A DNA stretch of 64,000 nucleotides from Treponema sp. (GTDB taxonomy: Bacteria; Spirochaetota; Spirochaetia; Treponematales; Treponemataceae), in contig JAFLSR010000009.1 in the NCBI GenBank assembly GCA_022510845.1, positions 1 through 64,000 of the forward strand, read 5' to 3'. Shown here in pieces: positions 51,389-58,942 of this stretch. The translations under genes and the position numbers were made by a program. The notes under the pieces were generated by a model. The model worked only from the letters and a program-made list of their open reading frames with translations. It ran no database searches and was not told the origin of the DNA. The number at the start of each line of letters is the position of its first letter. Position 1 is the stretch's first letter.

Positions 51389-52132
51389 TCACTCTTTGTC
51401 GATTACGTTTGCGAATCCATTCTTTGCGATTTCATCGACGAGTTCCGCGCCTCCGCTCCGCACGATTTTTCCCTTCGCAAGGATGTGCGTGCGGTCCACT
51501 TTGAGGCTTTCGAGTATTTTCGCCGAATGCGTTATTATCAAAAGCGCGCCGTTGTTCGCCTTTTTGTATTCTTCGATTCCGCGCGAAACTGTGCGCACCG
51601 CGTCCACGTCCAGCCCCGAATCCGTCTCGTCCAAAATCGCGAGCTTCGGCTTTAGCATGAGCAGTTGGAGAATCTCGCTTTTTTTGCGTTCTCCGCCCGA
51701 AAATCCCACGTTCAAATCGCGCGCGGCATAAGACGAATCCATCGCAAGGAATTCCATCTGCGCCTTGAGTTCTTTTTGGAATTGGAAAAGCTTTACGCGC
51801 TCGCCTGTTTTCTGCGCGATTGACGAGCGGATGAAATTTTCGAGTGAAATCCCGGGCACTTCAAGCGGATTCTGGAAAGACATGAAAATGCCTTTTTTCG
51901 CGCGGGCAGCAGCGTCGCATTCGGTGATGTCTTCGTCGTCAAAAAAAATGCTTCCGCCCGAAAGCGAATAGAGCGGGTTTCCCATTATCGCGCTTGCGAG
52001 CGTGGATTTTCCCGCGCCGTTCGGTCCCATTATCACATGGGTTTCGCCCGCGCCTACGCTGAGGCTCAGGCTGTTGAGGACTTGTTTTTCATCTATTTTT
52101 ACTTCGATGTTTTTTACTTCGAGTAATGCCAT
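51389..52132 (-). CDS. sufC: Fe-S assembly ATPase SufC
   Basis: This 247-residue ABC-type ATPase has Walker A GPNGAGKST (about 36-44), the signature FSGGERKKSEILQ and Walker B LAILDETDSGLDVDA with the SufC-specific GLDVDA ending. It powers SufBC2D. It is the first gene of the suf operon. The ATG lies 6 nt after a consensus -10 box and has no Shine-Dalgarno, so the operon mRNA is probably leaderless. Confidence 0.95.
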   Translation of the reverse strand: MALLEVKNIEVKIDEKQVLNSLSLSVGAGETHVIMGPNGAGKSTLASAIMGNPLYSLSGGSIFFDDEDITECDAAARAKKGIFMSFQNPLEVPGISLENFIRSSIAQKTGERVKLFQFQKELKAQMEFLAMDSSYAARDLNVGFSGGERKKSEILQLLMLKPKLAILDETDSGLDVDAVRTVSRGIEEYKKANNGALLIITHSAKILESLKVDRTHILAKGKIVRSGGAELVDEIAKNGFANVIDKE

Positions 52133-52138
52133 ATCTAT

Positions 52139-52167
52139 ATTATAATAAAATTCCCATCTTTAGGCAA
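52139..52167 (-). promoter_or_regulatory. Sigma-70 promoter of the suf operon, leaderless
   Basis: Minus-strand TTGCCT, 17-nt spacer, TATAAT, then 6 nt to the sufC ATG. Confidence 0.8.
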
Positions 52168-52199
52168 GTGCAGAAAATCCGTTTTTTTTCTCACGGCAC

Positions 52200-52229
52200 T
52201 TGACAAATTCTCGTGTTTTCTGCTAGAAT
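52200..52229 (+). promoter_or_regulatory. Sigma-70 promoter of rplU-prp-rpmA
   Basis: TTGACA, 18-nt spacer, TAGAAT. The leader is about 31 nt and contains GAGG before the rplU ATG. Confidence 0.75.
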
Positions 52230-52266
52230 GTCTTTCACGATTGTAGAAAATATTTGCGAGGTTTTT

Positions 52267-52581
52267 ATGTACGTTCTTTTTGAATATAAGGGCAGACAGT
52301 ACAAGGCGGAAAAAGGTGCGCTTCTCCAGTTCGACAAATTGGAGGAAGAGAAGGGCGCGAAAATCGCCATCGACAAAGTTCTTCTCGTTAGCGACGGCGA
52401 AAAAGTGAGCGTGGGCACGCCTTATGTTAGCGGCGCGAAGGTGAATGTCACTGTGGAAGATTCTTTCCGCGACAAAAAGGTTCTTGTCTTCAAATACAAG
52501 AGCAAGAAAGACTATCACCGTCTTCACGGACATCGCCAGCATTACACGAACGTCCGCGTTGACGAAATTATCACCGCGTAG
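52267..52581 (+). CDS. rplU: 50S ribosomal protein L21
   Basis: The protein has 104 residues from MYVLFEYKGRQY; the frame opens 18 codons earlier, inside the promoter. The C-terminal KKDYHRLHGHRQHYTNVRVDEI is the L21 signature (usually KRRKxYRRxxGHRQxxT). It binds 23S rRNA. First gene of the usual rplU-prp-rpmA set. Confidence 0.95.
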   Translation: MYVLFEYKGRQYKAEKGALLQFDKLEEEKGAKIAIDKVLLVSDGEKVSVGTPYVSGAKVNVTVEDSFRDKKVLVFKYKSKKDYHRLHGHRQHYTNVRVDEIITA

Positions 52582-52953
52582 ATGACGAAAATCCTTCTTG
52601 CAAGGGAAGAGGGCGGGCTTCGCTGTTCGGCAAGCGGACACGCGGGCTTCGCGGAAAAAGGCTCTGACATAGTTTGCGCGGCGGTCACTGTTTTGTTGCG
52701 CACGGCGATGAGGCTTCTTTCCAAAGACGCGCAAATCGAATTTGCGACATCGCTTCCTTTGTGTTCGGAATCGGATTTGGAAGAAAGTCGTCGCGGCGAA
52801 TTGTCGTTTTCGGCGCGTGTCAGAGAAGACTTGGCTTTGGACGAAAAGTCCTCTGCCAAAATAAAAATTGCATTTTTGGCGGATTATCTTTCCGAAGGCT
52901 TTAAAAGTCTCTGCGAGGAATTTCCGCGCAATGTAGAATATAGGGAGAATTGA
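52582..52953 (+). CDS. prp: Ribosomal-processing cysteine protease Prp
   Basis: This 123-residue protein has its catalytic pair in place: His20 in [19 protein letters not shown] and Cys32 twelve residues on. In Firmicutes Prp removes an N-terminal extension of L27 that ends in LQFFA-type sequence. Here the L27 gene just downstream encodes no such extension, so the substrate is open. The ATG follows the rplU stop without a gap. Confidence 0.9.
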   Translation: MTKILLAREEGGLRCSASGHAGFAEKGSDIVCAAVTVLLRTAMRLLSKDAQIEFATSLPLCSESDLEESRRGELSFSARVREDLALDEKSSAKIKIAFLADYLSEGFKSLCEEFPRNVEYREN

Positions 52954-52954
52954 A

Positions 52955-53206
52955 ATGGGAAGAAGCAAGGGCGGAAGCGGCGCGAAAAACGGCCGCGACT
53001 CGAATCCGAAGAATTTGGGAATCAAGAAATTCGGCGGTGAATTCGTGACGGCAGGTTCTATCATCGTAAAGCAGCGCGGTACGAAATTCCATCCCGGCAA
53101 AAACACGAAGCGAGCCGGCGACGACAGCATCTTCGCTATAGTCGATGGAAACGTTCTTTTCCACGAGCGCAAGAACAGAAAGTACATCTCTGTCGTGGAA
53201 GCGTAG
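52955..53206 (+). CDS. rpmA: 50S ribosomal protein L27
   Basis: The protein has 83 residues, starting directly with the mature form [22 protein letters not shown]; typical L27 traits [22 protein letters not shown] and [10 protein letters not shown] follow. GGGAGA lies 6 nt before ATG, and the prp stop is 1 nt upstream, so no hidden N-terminal extension fits. It contacts the peptidyl-transferase centre. Confidence 0.95.
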   Translation: MGRSKGGSGAKNGRDSNPKNLGIKKFGGEFVTAGSIIVKQRGTKFHPGKNTKRAGDDSIFAIVDGNVLFHERKNRKYISVVEA

Positions 53207-53226
53207 ACTCGTTTTTCAAAGTGTCG

Positions 53227-53258
53227 ATGCCCGGTAAATTCTGCCGGGCATTTTTTTT
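53227..53258 (+). terminator. Rho-independent terminator after rpmA
   Basis: ATGCCCGG and CCGGGCAT arms (8 bp) with a 9-nt loop, then eight T. The obg ATG is only 10 nt further, so obg depends on read-through or on a promoter I could not see. Confidence 0.85.
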
Positions 53259-53267
53259 GAAGCGGAT

Positions 53268-54368
53268 ATGATTCAGTTTGCTGACGAAGCGGTAATCGAA
53301 GTTTCCTCTGGCAAAGGCGGCAACGGCTGCATTTCTTTCAGGCGCGAAAAATACATTCCCCTTGGAGGTCCGTCCGGCGGCGACGGCGGCAAGGGCGGGG
53401 ATGTGGTCTTCGCGGTCAAGCGGAATATGCGCACCCTTTTCAAACTGCGCCGCAATCCGATTTCGCGGGCGAAAAACGGCTCGGACGGAATGAGCTGGAA
53501 CAGGCACGGCAAAAACGGCGAGGATTTGGTTGTCTTCGTGCCGCCGGGAACAAAGATTCACGATGCCGAAACAGACGAACTTGTCTTTGAATTCACCACG
53601 CAGGCCGAAGACGAACGCTTCATGCTTTTGAAGGGCGGAAACGGCGGTTGGGGAAATATGCATTTCAAAACCCCGACGAACCAGGCGCCTAGAATCGCGA
53701 ACCGAGGCGCGCCCGGCGAAACGCGTAGGCTTCGTGTGGAACTCAGCATCATGGCGGATGTCGGCTTGGTGGGATTCCCGAATGCAGGGAAGTCCTCGCT
53801 TTTGAATGCGTTCACGAACGCTCGCCCGAAAATCGCGCCATATCCTTTTACTACGAAAATCCCGAATCTCGGAGTGCTGCGCGTGGACGACGAGCGCGAC
53901 ATTATAATCGCCGACATTCCCGGCATCATCGAGGGCGCGAGCGAAGGCGTGGGGCTTGGTACGAAATTCCTCAAGCACATTTCCCGCACGCAGTGCCTGC
54001 TTTTTATGATTGACGCTTCGGACGAAAATTCTATTTCCGCATACGACACTCTCGTAAAGGAAGTTTCCACGTATTCCGAAGAACTTGCGAAAAAGCCGCG
54101 ACTCGTCCTTTGCAACAAAATTGACGTGGAGGGGGCGAAATCCCGTGCCGACGAAATCGCGAAAAAGCTCCGCGCTGCCGACGGCGAACTGCAAGTGATT
54201 CCCGTTTCTGTGCAGGAAAATTATGGAATGAAAAGCGCGAAAGAAGCGATTATCGCTCTTGCGGGCAAGGTTGAGGCGGATCCCGTGAAAAAGACCAGTT
54301 CTTTTTTGGCGGAACGCGAGTCAATTGATGACGATGCGGATGTCCAATATCCGGGGAGCGAAAATTGA
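53268..54368 (+). CDS. obg: Ribosome-assembly GTPase Obg/CgtA
   Basis: The protein has 366 residues. N-terminal glycine-rich Obg fold (IEVSSGKGGNGCISFRREKY ... GGPSGGDGGKGGDV), then the G domain from about 160: G1 GFPNAGKSSLL, G3 DIPGIIEGASEGVGLG, G4 CNKIDVEG. It acts in 50S assembly and stress control. The C-terminal OCT domain is absent, as often in this group. Confidence 0.95.
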   Translation: MIQFADEAVIEVSSGKGGNGCISFRREKYIPLGGPSGGDGGKGGDVVFAVKRNMRTLFKLRRNPISRAKNGSDGMSWNRHGKNGEDLVVFVPPGTKIHDAETDELVFEFTTQAEDERFMLLKGGNGGWGNMHFKTPTNQAPRIANRGAPGETRRLRVELSIMADVGLVGFPNAGKSSLLNAFTNARPKIAPYPFTTKIPNLGVLRVDDERDIIIADIPGIIEGASEGVGLGTKFLKHISRTQCLLFMIDASDENSISAYDTLVKEVSTYSEELAKKPRLVLCNKIDVEGAKSRADEIAKKLRAADGELQVIPVSVQENYGMKSAKEAIIALAGKVEADPVKKTSSFLAERESIDDDADVQYPGSEN

Positions 54369-55030
54369 GAATAGCGATTTATGGCGGAAGTTTCAATCCG
54401 ATTCACATAGGCCACTTGTCTTTGGCGGACGATGTGGCGTTGTCTTTGGGCTACGACAAAATCCTTTTCGTGCCCACTTTCATACCGCCGCACAAGCAGC
54501 TCTCCGCTTCGGTTTCTCCGATGAGCCGAATGGCGATGCTGGAAGCCGCGGTCGCTGACAACAGCAGGTTTGAAATCGAGACGTGCGAATTCCAACGCGG
54601 TGGAATTTCGTATACGATAGATACAGTGAAATTCCTGATGAAAAAATACAAGGGAAAACTGGACGGGAAATTCGGCTTGATTTTGGGGCAAGAAATCGCG
54701 GCGGAATTCGAAAAATGGAAGGACCCTGACGGCGTGGCGGCTTTGTGCGACATAATCATCGCCAAGCGCAGGATTCTTGGAGACCGTCGCGCAGTCGATC
54801 ACAATGCGCCTCGCGGAGACTATGTGGGCGGAATCCAATCCAGCGGAAATTTTATGGATGTCGGCGATTCGTTCAAATGGTCGCATATCCTGCTCGACAA
54901 TTTCATCCTTCCGATTTCTTCAAGCGAAGTGCGCGCGAGAATCGCTTCCGGAAAAGGCTGGAGGTATTTGGTGCCGCTCGCCGTCTACGAATACATTGTC
55001 GCGAACAGACTCTATGGATGCAAGCAATAA
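54365..55030 (+). CDS. nadD: Nicotinate-nucleotide adenylyltransferase
   Basis: The protein has 221 residues with a TTG start overlapping the obg stop; GGGGAG is 6 nt upstream. The nucleotidyltransferase motifs are GGSFNPIHIGHL (7-18) and ISSSEVRARIASGK near the C-terminus. It makes deamido-NAD from NaMN and ATP. The last 17 nt overlap yqeK. Confidence 0.93.
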   Translation: MRIAIYGGSFNPIHIGHLSLADDVALSLGYDKILFVPTFIPPHKQLSASVSPMSRMAMLEAAVADNSRFEIETCEFQRGGISYTIDTVKFLMKKYKGKLDGKFGLILGQEIAAEFEKWKDPDGVAALCDIIIAKRRILGDRRAVDHNAPRGDYVGGIQSSGNFMDVGDSFKWSHILLDNFILPISSSEVRARIASGKGWRYLVPLAVYEYIVANRLYGCKQ

Positions 55031-55628
55031 AATTGATTTGGCTGAAATCACTGAAAGTGTGAGGAAGTATGCTTTGGCGGCCGTGAGCGAAAGCCGCTAC
55101 AAGCACAGCGTCCGCGTGGCGGAAACTTGCGCAAGGCTTTGCCGACACTACGGGCTTCGCGAAGACTTCGGCTATTTTTGCGGAATCGCGCATGACATCT
55201 GCAAAAATATGGAAGGCGACGCGCTTTTGAAAATCGCTTCGCGCGATGGAAACAAAATCGACGCGCTTGAAATGGAAAGGCCCGCCCTTTTGCATGGTCG
55301 CGCCGCCGCCGTGAAGTTGCGCGAAGATTGGGGGGTTGCCGACGAGAGCGTGCTCGAAGCCGTGGCGAACCATACTTTCGGAAAGGCGGGAATGTGCGAC
55401 TTGGCGAAAATCTTGTATGTTTCCGACAAAATCGAGCCTGGGCGCGAGAACGTGACCGAAGAATACACGGAAAGGCTTTTGAAAATGGACATCGACTCGA
55501 TGACGCGAGCCGTGGTCAAAGAAAGCGTCGAATACTTGAAGGGCAGGGGAAAGGAGGCTAGCGCGCAGACCAAGGCGTTCTACAAAAGCCTCAAAAAAAA
55601 GGAAAAGAAAAATGCGACTCAGATTTAG
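55014..55628 (+). CDS. yqeK: HD-domain Ap4A hydrolase YqeK
   Basis: The protein has 204 residues from MDASNKIDLAE, within the end of nadD; the frame stays open 79 codons upstream in an overlapping frame. HD motifs: YKHSVRVAETCARL, GIAHDICKNM (HD pair), HGRAAAV and NHTFGKAGM, then YVSDKIEPGR. YqeK members cleave diadenosine tetraphosphate symmetrically. nadD-yqeK is a common pair. The end overlaps the LCP gene by 17 nt. Confidence 0.9.
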   Translation: MDASNKIDLAEITESVRKYALAAVSESRYKHSVRVAETCARLCRHYGLREDFGYFCGIAHDICKNMEGDALLKIASRDGNKIDALEMERPALLHGRAAAVKLREDWGVADESVLEAVANHTFGKAGMCDLAKILYVSDKIEPGRENVTEEYTERLLKMDIDSMTRAVVKESVEYLKGRGKEASAQTKAFYKSLKKKEKKNATQI

Positions 55629-56844
55629 GCTTAGGCGTGAACAAAAAGGAATGATTTTCCTCGCTTTGATAATATTGATTGTCCTTATGCTGATAGGAAC
55701 ATTCTATTTTTATATGCGCGCCGATTCAATACACGACAGGCTCAAGATTGACCCGGTGGTAAAATCACTCGTGCTGGTGGAGGACGAGGGACGGCTGCTT
55801 TTTGCAGACCTTTTTCTTTGCTATCCCGAATCCGGGCGAGGGGCTTTGGTCACGATTCCGGAAAACACCGGCGGCATCTACGATTCGCTGAAGAACGCGG
55901 ACGGCACGCGCGGACGTGTGGACAGAATTGACGAGGTTTATGCGGAAAGAGGGCTTGATGCGTTCAAGGCAGAAGTCGAAAAACTTGTGGATCAAAGCAT
56001 AAGTTTCGTTTTGGAAATCTCTCTTTCGAATATGGAGCGGCTTGCGGACCTTTTGGGTGGACTTTCCGTTTTTATCCAGTCGCCTGTTGACGCGCGCGGC
56101 GAAAATGGAGAGGCGTGGCTTTTGCCGAGCGGCTCTGTGCGGCTTTTGGGTGACAAGACCCGCGTCTACATGACATATCGGCTTCCCGACGAGGACGATT
56201 CCGCCGTGCGAGAGCGCAGGCAGACGATGGTTGTCGCGTTGCTTTCCGCGCTCAAGGAAAGCAAGTCCGCGATTCTAGACAAAAAGAATTTCGCAGAATT
56301 CTCCAGTTGCTTTTCCACAAATCTCGGCAAAAAGTATTTCGCTGAATTCTTTGACATAATAACCGCGATTGACTACGAACGAATCACGCAACTTGAAGTG
56401 ACTGGCCTTAGCCAGAACATTGACGGAAAGGTTCTACTTTATCCATTCAGGAACGGCGACTTCATAAAAGAAGTCGTGCGCCGCGCCGCCACTTCGATTA
56501 TATCGTCCACGGACAGGTCGAATGACCGCTCCTATGCCATCGAAATCCAAAACGGAACGCGCGTTCGCGGCCTTGCCCACAACACCCAGATTTTGCTGCA
56601 AGGCGCAGGCTTCGACGTGATAAACACTGCCAACGCTCCGCGCGACGACTACGAGGAAACCGAGATTTTGGATTTGGTTGGAAATCCCGATGCCGCCAAA
56701 GCCATCGGTGATTTCATCCGTTGTACGAAAATCACGGAAATTGCCGTTTCGCAGGATGACGATGAAGTCGATATTCCCAATTACGACTTCATATTGATTC
56801 TAGGAAGGGATTTTGACGGACGGTGGGTGCATCCCAAAAATTAA
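55612..56844 (+). CDS. LytR-CpsA-Psr (LCP) family membrane protein with LytR_C domain
   Basis: The protein has 410 residues. One membrane segment (about 15-35), an LCP-like periplasmic domain (about 50-300, containing ALVTIPENTGGIYDSL, RVDRIDEVYAERGLDAF and VYMTYRLPDEDDSAVRERRQ), and a C-terminal LytR_C domain (about 305-405, starting AIEIQNGTRVRGLA). LCP enzymes attach glycopolymers to peptidoglycan in Gram-positives; the role in a spirochaete is unknown. It is convergent with rsfS, 1 nt apart. Confidence 0.8.
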   Translation: MRLRFRLRREQKGMIFLALIILIVLMLIGTFYFYMRADSIHDRLKIDPVVKSLVLVEDEGRLLFADLFLCYPESGRGALVTIPENTGGIYDSLKNADGTRGRVDRIDEVYAERGLDAFKAEVEKLVDQSISFVLEISLSNMERLADLLGGLSVFIQSPVDARGENGEAWLLPSGSVRLLGDKTRVYMTYRLPDEDDSAVRERRQTMVVALLSALKESKSAILDKKNFAEFSSCFSTNLGKKYFAEFFDIITAIDYERITQLEVTGLSQNIDGKVLLYPFRNGDFIKEVVRRAATSIISSTDRSNDRSYAIEIQNGTRVRGLAHNTQILLQGAGFDVINTANAPRDDYEETEILDLVGNPDAAKAIGDFIRCTKITEIAVSQDDDEVDIPNYDFILILGRDFDGRWVHPKN

Positions 56845-56845
56845 A

Positions 56846-57208
56846 TCATTCGCTGGACGAATCGATTTCGAGAATCTTTCCTGCTTTCCAAAGTTTTTCC
56901 AAATCGTAGAATTCACGCGCCTCTTTTGACATAAGGTGGACGACCACTGTGCCCAAATCAATCAGGTTCCAGTCGTCTCCCGAAGGCATTTTTTTGTTTG
57001 ATTGGCGCGTTTCGACTCCGTTCTGCTTGGCGAATTCATTCACCTGCCTGAAAATTCCCTGCCAGTGCGTGCTTGAGTTTACGGTGGCGATGACAAAATA
57101 ATCCGTCCAACTGTTCAGTTCCGAAACATCGATGAGCACGGTGTTCGCGCCCTTTCCGTCCCGCACGAGATGCGCGATTTTTTTTGCGAATTCCTCTGTG
57201 TTTTCCAT
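56846..57208 (-). CDS. rsfS: Ribosomal silencing factor RsfS
   Basis: The protein has 120 residues with GAGGAAACT before the ATG. The family core is clear: LIDVSELNSWTDYFVIATVNSSTHWQGI and DDWNLIDLGTVVVHLMSKEAREFYDLEKLW. It binds L14 and blocks subunit joining under starvation. It usually follows yqeK on the same strand; here it is inverted and convergent with the LCP gene. Confidence 0.93.
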   Translation of the reverse strand: MENTEEFAKKIAHLVRDGKGANTVLIDVSELNSWTDYFVIATVNSSTHWQGIFRQVNEFAKQNGVETRQSNKKMPSGDDWNLIDLGTVVVHLMSKEAREFYDLEKLWKAGKILEIDSSSE

Positions 57209-57225
57209 AGTTTCCTCGGTAGCCC

Positions 57226-57351
57226 TTATCTTTCTTCGTCAATGCGGATTTCATAATCCGAAAAACTTTCTTCGCTTTCATCGTCTTCAAAATCGGTGAA
57301 GATGTCGTTCGCGGATTCCTCTTCGTCGGTAAAGATTTTCGGATTTTCCAT
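57226..57351 (-). CDS. Putative 41-residue acidic protein ahead of rsfS
   Basis: This short open frame encodes a very acidic peptide (18 Asp/Glu of 41). It lies 17 nt upstream of rsfS and its ATG sits 6 nt after a -10 box with a good -35 at 17 nt, the same spacing seen for other leaderless genes here. No Shine-Dalgarno is present. The steady Glu/Asp codon pattern argues for coding, but no homologue is known to me. Confidence 0.5.
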   Translation of the reverse strand: MENPKIFTDEEESANDIFTDFEDDESEESFSDYEIRIDEER

Positions 57352-57357
57352 AAATCA

Positions 57358-57386
57358 ATATTAAGGGAAACTTTCCTTTTGGTCAA
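57358..57386 (-). promoter_or_regulatory. Sigma-70 promoter of the small ORF and rsfS
   Basis: Minus-strand TTGACC, 17-nt spacer, TAATAT, then 6 nt to the ATG at 57351. Confidence 0.65.
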
Positions 57387-57477
57387 GTGAGGAAGCGCGT
57401 TCCGCCTGCCTTTAATGCGAAAATGCGATTTTTTTGCAAGAAGAAAGTCCTGCGCGGATAAATCTTTTCCAAACCGC

Positions 57478-57506
57478 TTGACAAAAAATAAAATTCTGTC
57501 TATAAT
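57478..57506 (+). promoter_or_regulatory. Consensus sigma-70 promoter of ispE, leaderless
   Basis: TTGACA, 17-nt spacer, TATAAT, all perfect, followed after 7 nt by the ispE ATG with no Shine-Dalgarno. Confidence 0.85.
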
Positions 57507-57513
57507 AGATGAT

Positions 57514-58374
57514 ATGTCGGATGGAATTTCTGTTGCTGCGCCGGCCAAAATCAATTTGGGCTTGCGCGTACTTGAAAAAAGGAGCGACGGTTTCCACGGC
57601 ATTCAAAGCGTTTTTCAGACTGTGGGTTTGTGCGATGAACTTTTCGTGACACCTCTTTCTGAAAAAAACGTGTGCCGCGTCTTTTGCGCACAAATGGAAC
57701 TTCCAAAGAAAAACACTTTGAGCGCGGCTTACGAGGCGTGCGCGGAAGTTTTGGGACAAGAAATCCCTGGTGTGGAAGTGACGCTCACAAAGCGCATTCC
57801 GTCTGGCGGCGGTTTGGGCGGAGGCTCTTCGGATGCCGCTGCCTTGATTTTCGCGCTGAAAAATCTTGGCGTGCAAATCTCAAAAGATGCGGCATATAAG
57901 ATTGCGTCAAAAGTCGGAAGCGACGTGTTCTTTTTCTTGGAATGCGAAGGACAAAAGAACTTCGCGGCTTTGGTTCAGGGCAGGGGAGAGGTTGTGAAGC
58001 CGATACCGCCCCGCGATGATTTGCGTTGGGTTTTGGTTTTTCCAGAAGTTTTTTCTTCGACACCTCGGGCATACGCCCAAATCGATGAAAAACGCTTTCG
58101 TGAAAAAACTGTCATAAAATTTGAGGCTTGTGATTTAGAAAAAATTTATAGGAGGCCTATCAAAGACTGGAGTTTTACAAATGATTTTACTTCTGTAGTG
58201 GCCGAAGAGTATCAGGAAGTGAGGCGGGCGTTGGACGATGTTCGTTCTACGGGTGCTTCGTTTTGCGATATGACAGGCTCAGGTTCTGCGGTTTTTGGCG
58301 TGTACGAAGATGCTTCGTGTCTTGTTGCGGCAAAGCGGCGGTTGTCCGACAACTGGAAAGCAGTATCTTTGTAG
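57514..58374 (+). CDS. ispE: 4-diphosphocytidyl-2-C-methyl-D-erythritol kinase
   Basis: The protein has 286 residues from MSDGISVAAPAKINLGL; the frame extends 33 codons upstream but the promoter lies there. GHMP-kinase motifs: PAKINLGL, PSGGGLGGGSSDAAA (ATP loop) and MTGSGSAVFG. It is the fourth step of the MEP isoprenoid pathway. Probably leaderless, which fixes the start. spoVG follows 10 nt downstream, an order common in spirochaetes and Firmicutes. Confidence 0.94.
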   Translation: MSDGISVAAPAKINLGLRVLEKRSDGFHGIQSVFQTVGLCDELFVTPLSEKNVCRVFCAQMELPKKNTLSAAYEACAEVLGQEIPGVEVTLTKRIPSGGGLGGGSSDAAALIFALKNLGVQISKDAAYKIASKVGSDVFFFLECEGQKNFAALVQGRGEVVKPIPPRDDLRWVLVFPEVFSSTPRAYAQIDEKRFREKTVIKFEACDLEKIYRRPIKDWSFTNDFTSVVAEEYQEVRRALDDVRSTGASFCDMTGSGSAVFGVYEDASCLVAAKRRLSDNWKAVSL

Positions 58375-58384
58375 GAAAATGCTT

Positions 58385-58669
58385 ATGCAAATTACGGAGT
58401 TGCGTATACGAAAGGTCATGGGCGAGGAAAAACTTCGCGCCTATGTGACAATCACGTTTGATAACTGCTTTGTTGTGCATAATGTAAAAATTATCGAAGG
58501 AAAGGACGGGCTTTTTGTGGCAATGCCAAGCAAGAAGACTGCGAATGGCGAATACAAAGATGTCGCGCACCCGATCAATCCTGAATTCCGCGCTGAAATC
58601 CAAAACAAGATTTTGGACGAATACAACGCGGGACACGTGATGGAGGCTGCTCCTTCTTCTGCGGAATGA
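58385..58669 (+). CDS. spoVG: RNA/DNA-binding regulator SpoVG
   Basis: The protein has 94 residues from MQITELRIRKV, with GGAAA 6 nt or more upstream; an in-frame ATG two codons earlier is too close to that site. The body (LRAYVTITFDNCFVVHNVKIIEGKDGLFVAMPSKK, then DVAHPINPEFR) is the SpoVG signature. In Borrelia and Bacillus it is a global nucleic-acid-binding regulator. It is cotranscribed with ispE. Confidence 0.93.
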   Translation: MQITELRIRKVMGEEKLRAYVTITFDNCFVVHNVKIIEGKDGLFVAMPSKKTANGEYKDVAHPINPEFRAEIQNKILDEYNAGHVMEAAPSSAE

Positions 58670-58715
58670 GCGTTTTCGTTGCGGCTGCTTTTCGCACATT
58701 TAAATTGTAATTCTT

Positions 58716-58788
58716 TGGGACATCGGCAAGTGGTAAGCCAACGGCTTTTGGTGCCGTCATTCCCCAGGTTCGAATCCTGGTGTCCCAG
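58716..58788 (+). tRNA. tRNA-Gln (anticodon TTG)
   Basis: A full cloverleaf: 7-bp acceptor stem TGGGACA/TGTCCCA, D-loop with GGTAA, anticodon stem ACGGC/GCCGT around loop TTTTGGT (anticodon TTG), T-arm CCAGG-TTCGAAT-CCTGG and discriminator G. CCA is not encoded. A short T-run follows. Confidence 0.95.
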
Positions 58789-58942
58789 TTTTTACGCAAA
58801 GGTTCTCTTTGTTTTGCAAAAAATCTTTGCTTTGGGTTTTGCGCCGTCTTGTGCGAAACTCGCTATTTTTTACTCGAATTGGGATTGCGGGCTACAATGC
58901 CATCAATCTTGAAACAACTAATCTTTTTTAGAGGAGCCTAAA

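Noticed and set aside
52135..53187. 350-codon minus-strand open frame opposite rplU-prp-rpmA
   Set aside because: It covers three well-identified genes on the other strand and has no domain.
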